Origin: an uncultured Lachnospiraceae bacterium
GTDB lineage: Bacteria; Bacillota; Clostridia; Lachnospirales; Lachnospiraceae
Direction of reading: 5' to 3'
DNA length: 34,779 nucleotides
Assembly (NCBI GenBank): GCA_947626395.1
Contig: CANQRU010000038.1
Coordinates: 1 to 34,779 of the forward strand
Shown: piece after piece, positions 30,709 through 34,779 of the stretch
Position numbering within the stretch: the stretch's first letter is position 1
How the letters are laid out: every line of letters starts with the position of its first letter
The notes under the pieces: model-generated
The model's input: only the letters and a program-made list of their open reading frames with translations
Told to the model about the DNA's origin: nothing
The model's database searches: none
Made by a program: the position numbers and the translations under genes

Positions 30709-32043
30709 TCACCCCTCCAGATACCTCCTGCATTCCCTCAGACAAAAGACAACCGACGGCACCGTAGCCAGGCACCAGCCGACGGGCCAGGCGCACCAGA
30801 TCCCGACAGCGCTTCCGGTCAGGCCGGACAGGATAAAGGCAAGCACGACCCGCAGGGTCAGGTCTGCGAAGGTGGCGGCCATGAACTGGCGCATTGCGCT
30901 AAGTCCGCGCAGGATGCCGTCCGCCACCAGTTTGACGGACACGACGAAATAGAACGGAGACAGGATCCATAAGAACTGCTGGCCGGTCAGCAGGGCAGCG
31001 TTGGAGCCTTCCTCCATAAACAGAAGGAGCAGGTATTTTCCGAAGAAGAAGTAGAGGATACAGAATGGGACGCAGAAGCACCAGACCATTTTGATGCCTG
31101 CTGAAAAGCCGTCTCGGATGCGCTTGTACTTCCCGGCGCCCAGGTTCTGGGCCGAATAGTTGGAGATGCCGTTGCCGATGGTCGTAAACGACGTGATGAC
31201 CAGGTTGTTCAGCTTCACTGCGGCGGAGTAGCCGGCCATCACGGAGGTGCCGAAGCTGTTGATGACGCTCTGGATCAGGATATTTCCTACGGAAATGAAG
31301 CTCTGCTGGAGGATGCTTGGCACGGCGACCAGCATGATCTTTCTGAGCAGCACTTTGTCAAACAGCGCGGGTTTTTCTTCGCAGCGGATCTTCCGCAGAC
31401 GCATCCATACCGTCAGCATGGCCAGAATACAGCTGGCGCCCTGGCACAGAAAGGTCGCCCAGGCCACGCCTGCGACGCCCATGCGAAACGCTTTGACGAA
31501 CAGAATGTCGACGGCGATATTGGATGTGGACGAGACCGCGAGGAAGCAGAAGGGCGTCCTGGAATCGCCCAGGGCGGAGAAGATCCCGTTTGCGATATTA
31601 TAGAAGAATACGAACGGAAGTCCCAGGATATAGATCCGCAGATATAATTCCGAGTCCGCGAATACTTCCTCCGGCGTTTTGATCAGATGAAGCAGCGGAC
31701 CGCAGCCGGCGAGTCCGATGAGCATCAGCGCCGCGCAGATGAGCCCGCTGAAGATACAGGCGGTCGATACCGCGGTCTTCAGCCGGCTGTTTTCTCCCGC
31801 GCCGAACAGTACGGAGACAACAACGGAACAACCGATGTTGCAGCCGAAAGCGAACGCGATGAAGATCAGCGTGATCTCGTAGCTGTTGCCCACAGCAGCC
31901 AGGGCTTTTTCTCCTATGAATTTCCCTGCCACCAGGCTGTCCGCGATATTATAAAGCTGCTGGAAAACGATGCTGCCGAACAGCGGCAGGCAGAATTTCC
32001 AGAGCACGGTTTCCGGTTTTCCTACAGTCAGATCTTTATTCAT
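30709..32043 (-). CDS. MATE-family multidrug/cation antiporter
   Basis: A 444-residue integral membrane protein with about twelve hydrophobic helices. It contains the MATE N-terminal signature LWKFCLPLFGSIVFQQLYNIADSLVAGKFIG and the second-half repeat VPSILQQSFISVGNILIQSVINSFG, as in NorM/DinF-like members that export drugs or metabolites using a cation gradient. Substrate is unknown. The start at 32043 (MNKDLTVGKPE) is preferred since the minus strand has AAAGGA upstream; the longer 454-residue reading is unlikely. It is divergent from the cysteine hydrolase. Confidence 0.93.
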   Translation of the reverse strand: MNKDLTVGKPETVLWKFCLPLFGSIVFQQLYNIADSLVAGKFIGEKALAAVGNSYEITLIFIAFAFGCNIGCSVVVSVLFGAGENSRLKTAVSTACIFSGLICAALMLIGLAGCGPLLHLIKTPEEVFADSELYLRIYILGLPFVFFYNIANGIFSALGDSRTPFCFLAVSSTSNIAVDILFVKAFRMGVAGVAWATFLCQGASCILAMLTVWMRLRKIRCEEKPALFDKVLLRKIMLVAVPSILQQSFISVGNILIQSVINSFGTSVMAGYSAAVKLNNLVITSFTTIGNGISNYSAQNLGAGKYKRIRDGFSAGIKMVWCFCVPFCILYFFFGKYLLLLFMEEGSNAALLTGQQFLWILSPFYFVVSVKLVADGILRGLSAMRQFMAATFADLTLRVVLAFILSGLTGSAVGIWCAWPVGWCLATVPSVVFCLRECRRYLEG

Positions 32044-32082
32044 AAGCTGGTGTCCTTTCAGTTTGCGCGGCATTCGGAGAGC

Positions 32083-32111
32083 ATTATACCCCGGTTTTTG
32101 CGATATGGGAA
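32083..32111 (-). promoter_or_regulatory. Promoter of the MATE gene
   Basis: On the minus strand, TTCCCA (32106-32111), 17-bp spacer, TATAAT (32083-32088). Good -10, weak -35. Confidence 0.5.
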
Positions 32112-32131
32112 GTACGAAAATGGATACAAGC

Positions 32132-32159
32132 TTGAAATTTCGGCGAATTGGAGTATAGT
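32132..32159 (+). promoter_or_regulatory. Promoter of the cysteine hydrolase gene
   Basis: TTGAAA (32132-32137), 16-bp spacer, TATAGT (32154-32159), about 80 bp before the ATG, and divergent to the MATE promoter. Confidence 0.55.
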
Positions 32160-32241
32160 AGAGATATACCTATATGGTTCGGCGGAATGGAGCCTGCATG
32201 GGCAGGCTGGTAAGAACAAACTGTTGGAGGAGCAATTCGTT

Positions 32242-32865
32242 ATGAATGCAAAGAAGATTCTGATCGTGATCGATATGCAGAAGGATTTCATCGACGGCAG
32301 TCTCGGCACGCCGGAGGCGCAGGCCATCGTGGAGAATGTGGTCGGTTTGATCGACGGTTTCGACGGAGAGGTGTTGTATACGCTGGACACGCATTTTGAG
32401 AATTACATGGATACGCTGGAGGGGAAGAAACTGCCGGTCATGCACTGTATCCGGGGAACGGAAGGCTGGCAGGCGGAGCCGCGGGTTCTGGCTGCCCTTA
32501 AGCGGAAGGACGCGAAATGTTTCGAGAAGCCGACGTTCGGTTCCTATGAATTGGTCGATTATGTGTATGAGGCTGTGTATGGTGGAGCTGTGGCCGTGGA
32601 TGAATCGGCTGGCGAGACCGGCGGGAAGAACGGCGGGGCTGTATCCACGGACAGGTTGACTGAAGGAAAGCCCGAATCGGCCGCGGAGATCACCCTGGCT
32701 GGCCTCTGCACCGATATCTGCGTGGCCTCCAACGCGATCCTTCTTCGCGCCAAGCTGCCTGATACGGTGATTCGCGTGAAGGCGGACTGCTGCGCCGGCG
32801 TGACGCCCGCGTCTCATCAGGCTGCGCTGACCACGCTTGCCATGTGCCAGATGGATATCATCTGA
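32242..32865 (+). CDS. Isochorismatase-like cysteine hydrolase (nicotinamidase-type)
   Basis: A 207-residue hydrolase of the isochorismatase superfamily. The triad is Asp11 (VIDMQKDF), Lys96 (FEKPTFGSY) and Cys160 (GLCTDICVASNA). The order and spacing fit nicotinamidase-type enzymes, which turn nicotinamide to nicotinate. The metal-site D-x-H pattern of classical nicotinamidase is present as DTHFENYMDT. An insert of about 35 residues rich in Gly, Ala and Glu (113-147) sits on a loop before the cysteine strand and is not typical of the family. ATG at 32242 with GGAGGAG at 32226-32232; the reading frame extends further upstream, but those codons lie opposite the MATE gene. Confidence 0.88.
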   Translation: MNAKKILIVIDMQKDFIDGSLGTPEAQAIVENVVGLIDGFDGEVLYTLDTHFENYMDTLEGKKLPVMHCIRGTEGWQAEPRVLAALKRKDAKCFEKPTFGSYELVDYVYEAVYGGAVAVDESAGETGGKNGGAVSTDRLTEGKPESAAEITLAGLCTDICVASNAILLRAKLPDTVIRVKADCCAGVTPASHQAALTTLAMCQMDII

Positions 32866-32901
32866 CGAATCCATAAGAATTTGAAGGAAGAGAGGGAATT
32901 T

Positions 32902-33397
32902 ATGCGAAACTATTCATCCAAGGCATCAGAGGCGCTGGCTGGAAGCAAAGTGACGGTTCTGTCTTACGGACAACAGGTTCTCTTAAAGGAAACGGACAGC
33001 AGGAAAGCGGGCTGCGTAGACCCTTATGAGGCGGCTTATGTGAATCCGGACCGGCCCAGGCTTTCGGGGAAGCCGCCCGAAACGCCGCAGGAGATCATGG
33101 CGATGTACCGGGAGATCTTCGGCTGTCACAATTATAATCTGAATGAGAGGGAGATCTATACAAAATATGAGGAGCTTACCGTCGGCGGGAGAACGGTCGG
33201 GTTGTGGAGATATTATCTGCGCCGCCGTTCGGCACAGCCGCGGCCCTGCCTTGTCTATATCCATGGCGGCGGCTGGCGTGCCGGTGCGGATGATGCGCTA
33301 TACCGGAAGCTTTCATGCGTTCCTGGATCGTCTGGGATATATTCCGCAGAGCGAGGATGCGTGTATAGAGATGGCGAAGAAACTGCTGGCCCTGTGA
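32902..33397 (+). pseudogene. Alpha/beta hydrolase with an internal deletion
   Basis: The reading frame starts with MRNYSSKASEALAGSK and runs through CLVYIHGGGWRAGADD, where HGGGW is the oxyanion-hole motif of the HSL/acetyl-hydrolase class. Directly after this it shifts frame: the segment at about 33290-33397 in the frame of 33143 encodes RYTGSFHAFLDRLGYIPQSE then an ending helix, which resembles the C-terminal His region of the same family. The GxSxG nucleophile and the Asp are absent, so the central 100-150 residues appear deleted. The intact frame instead continues to 33456 in unrelated sequence. It should not yield an active enzyme. Confidence 0.75.
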
Positions 33398-33452
33398 TGA
33401 CGCGCTCGAAGCGGGAGCGCGCATTGAAATCTTATGACAGCCGGAGGCGGAT

Positions 33453-34577
33453 ATGAGAAGAATTTACAATGCTGTGACAGCGGTGCTTTTGACAGGGATC
33501 ATGATTATTTTGGCGACTGTTCTGTCGGATCCGGCGGAGACTTCCGCGTATGCGGCGGGTCCCGGGGCCGGTCTTGCGGGCAGCGGAACCGGTCTTGCGG
33601 CCCCATCCACGTCTGGCGCACTCCATGTAGAAGGCGCGAAGCTTGTGGGCAGCGACGGCCGGCCGGTGCAGCTGCGCGGCATCAGCACCCATGGCATCGC
33701 CTGGTTCCCGGATTATATCAATGAGGCCGCGTTTCAGCAGTTCCGCACCGAGTGGGGCGCCAATGTGATCCGTCTCGCCATGTACACGGCGGAGTACGGC
33801 GGCTACTGTTCCGGCGGCGATAAGACGCAGCTTAAGAATCTGATCCGCAGCGGTGTCCGCTATGCCACGGCCCAGGATCTGTATGTGATCATTGACTGGC
33901 ATATTCTTTCCGATGGCGATCCGAACACCCATAAGGAAGACGCGAAAGCATTTTTCGCCGAGATGTCGAAGGAGTTCGCGGCGAATGACAATGTGCTCTA
34001 CGAGATCTGCAACGAGCCCAACGGCGGAACCACCTGGCAGCAGATCAAATCCTACGCGAATGAGGTCATCCCAGTGATCCGTGCGAACGACAGGGACGCG
34101 GTCATTATCGTGGGGACGCCCAACTGGTCCCAGTATGTGGATCAGGCCGCGGCGGATCCGATCACCGGGTATGACAATATCATGTATGCTTTGCATTTTT
34201 ATGCGGCGACCCATAAGGACGATCTGCGGGCGAAGATGGTGGGAGCGGTTCAGAAGGGACTGCCTGTCTTCGTCACGGAGTACGGAATCTGCGACGCCAG
34301 CGGCAGCGGCGGCATTGACGAGGCCAGCGCGAACCAGTGGATCAGCACGATGGATCAGTACGGAGTCAGCTATGTGGCGTGGAATCTGTCCAACAAGGCG
34401 GAGACATCAGCTATTATTCAGAGCGGAAGCACGAAGAAAAGCGGATTTACGGACAGCGATCTGAGCGCTTCCGGGAAATGGCTCCGCGCTGTGCTGATGA
34501 GCGGCGTTGCTGACGGAAAAGCCGAAGCAGAATCTTCTGTCAGCGCGAAGCGTGAGCATTTGACCGGCAATAAATAA
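33453..34577 (+). CDS. Secreted GH5 endoglucanase-type glycoside hydrolase
   Basis: A 374-residue enzyme. Residues 1-35 form a signal peptide (MRRIYNAVTAVLLTGIMIIL, then a probable cleavage after AYA). A short Gly/Ala linker follows, then a (beta/alpha)8 catalytic domain of family GH5, with the acid/base in ICNEPNGG (Glu188), the nucleophile in VFVTEYGICD (Glu276), and substrate residues in RGISTHGIAW and HFYAATH. The order fits subfamily 2 cellulases that cut beta-1,4-glucans. No carbohydrate-binding module or dockerin is present; the C-terminus ends in a short charged tail. ATG has GGAGG upstream. It lies shortly downstream of the broken hydrolase. Confidence 0.92.
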   Translation: MRRIYNAVTAVLLTGIMIILATVLSDPAETSAYAAGPGAGLAGSGTGLAAPSTSGALHVEGAKLVGSDGRPVQLRGISTHGIAWFPDYINEAAFQQFRTEWGANVIRLAMYTAEYGGYCSGGDKTQLKNLIRSGVRYATAQDLYVIIDWHILSDGDPNTHKEDAKAFFAEMSKEFAANDNVLYEICNEPNGGTTWQQIKSYANEVIPVIRANDRDAVIIVGTPNWSQYVDQAAADPITGYDNIMYALHFYAATHKDDLRAKMVGAVQKGLPVFVTEYGICDASGSGGIDEASANQWISTMDQYGVSYVAWNLSNKAETSAIIQSGSTKKSGFTDSDLSASGKWLRAVLMSGVADGKAEAESSVSAKREHLTGNK

Positions 34578-34597
34578 GAGAAATCAGGTGCTTCGAA

Positions 34598-34779
34598 ATG
34601 GAAACAGATAAGACCAATCATTACGAGGAGCTGGGGGAGCGTTTCGTTGAGAGCTACCGCAGACACGGCGGCAATACGATCATGGTGCTTCTCGGGTTCT
34701 ATAAGGGACAGTATCACCGCTTCCTGATCTCCACGTTTTTCTTTGTGATCAAGCATTCGCCGGCGCTGTTCACATCGCT
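34598..34779 (+). CDS. ABC exporter, N-terminal fragment (runs off the end)
   Basis: Sixty residues are visible. They begin METDKTNHYEELGERFVESY, then a short LLGFYKGQYHRFLISTFFFV segment and IKHSPALFTS, which is the start of the first membrane helix of ABC transporters of the Lachnospiraceae multidrug-like exporter type (an xFFVIKHSP stretch is typical). The start at 34598 has CAGGTG upstream. The nucleotide-binding domain would lie beyond the window, so the call rests on this segment alone. Confidence 0.6.
   Translation, partial: METDKTNHYEELGERFVESYRRHGGNTIMVLLGFYKGQYHRFLISTFFFVIKHSPALFTS

Noticed and set aside
31687-32241. The upstream extension of the cysteine hydrolase frame to 31687
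   Set aside because: Those codons lie opposite the MATE gene and across its promoter region, and the ATG at 32242 has a good ribosome site and begins the canonical fold.

Overview
The window looks like chromosomal DNA from a spore-forming, monoderm member of the Clostridia, most likely Lachnospiraceae. The grounds are a pair of CotF-type spore-coat genes, a comM–dprA–topA–codY block, a long PurL with a fused glutaminase domain, a HPr-like orphan, G/C-rich codon use with strong AGGAGG ribosome sites, and consensus sigma-A promoters with 16-18 bp spacers. No rRNA, tRNA, CRISPR array or complete insertion sequence was seen.

Layout. 0-0.6 kb: two small coat genes on the minus strand. 0.7-2.6 kb: an ABC-F ATPase. 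2.6-3.35 kb: a gene-free stretch filled by two long structured hairpin elements. 3.5-9.4 kb: yifB/comM, dprA, topA and codY. 9.5-11.5 kb: an HD-domain protein and 5-formyl-THF cyclo-ligase. 11.46-11.6 kb: a candidate small RNA with its own promoter and terminator. 11.7-18.1 kb: a HPr-like protein, a nuclease-helicase fusion, a sigma-like protein carrying an 11-residue repeat, a 598-aa protein of unknown function, and a phosphoribosyltransferase behind a structured leader. 18.3-24.7 kb: gltX, a second pair of hairpin elements, and purL. 24.7-26.1 kb: a membrane protein with CorA-like topology.

26.1-30.7 kb is visibly more A/T-rich and looks acquired. A consensus promoter drives an operon encoding an ExbB/TolQ-like channel, an ExbD/TolR-like partner with the protonatable Asp in its membrane helix, two further exported proteins whose C-termini resemble TolR periplasmic domains, an exported protein with a probable OB fold, and a small membrane protein. 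A YafQ/DinJ-type toxin-antitoxin pair follows on the other strand. An ExbBD/TolQR-type proton motor in a monoderm, next to proteins of unknown function, is the best candidate for an undescribed system here.

30.7-34.8 kb: a MATE transporter, a divergent cysteine hydrolase, an alpha/beta hydrolase broken by an internal deletion, a secreted GH5 glycosidase, and the start of an ABC exporter that runs off the end.

The second notable signal is a family of four 220-255 bp elements at 2.6-3.35 kb and 20.04-20.68 kb. They share end boxes and a fold but have different stem sequences, with paired compensatory changes between the two most similar copies. At each site two copies face each other, and the boxes form terminal inverted repeats.
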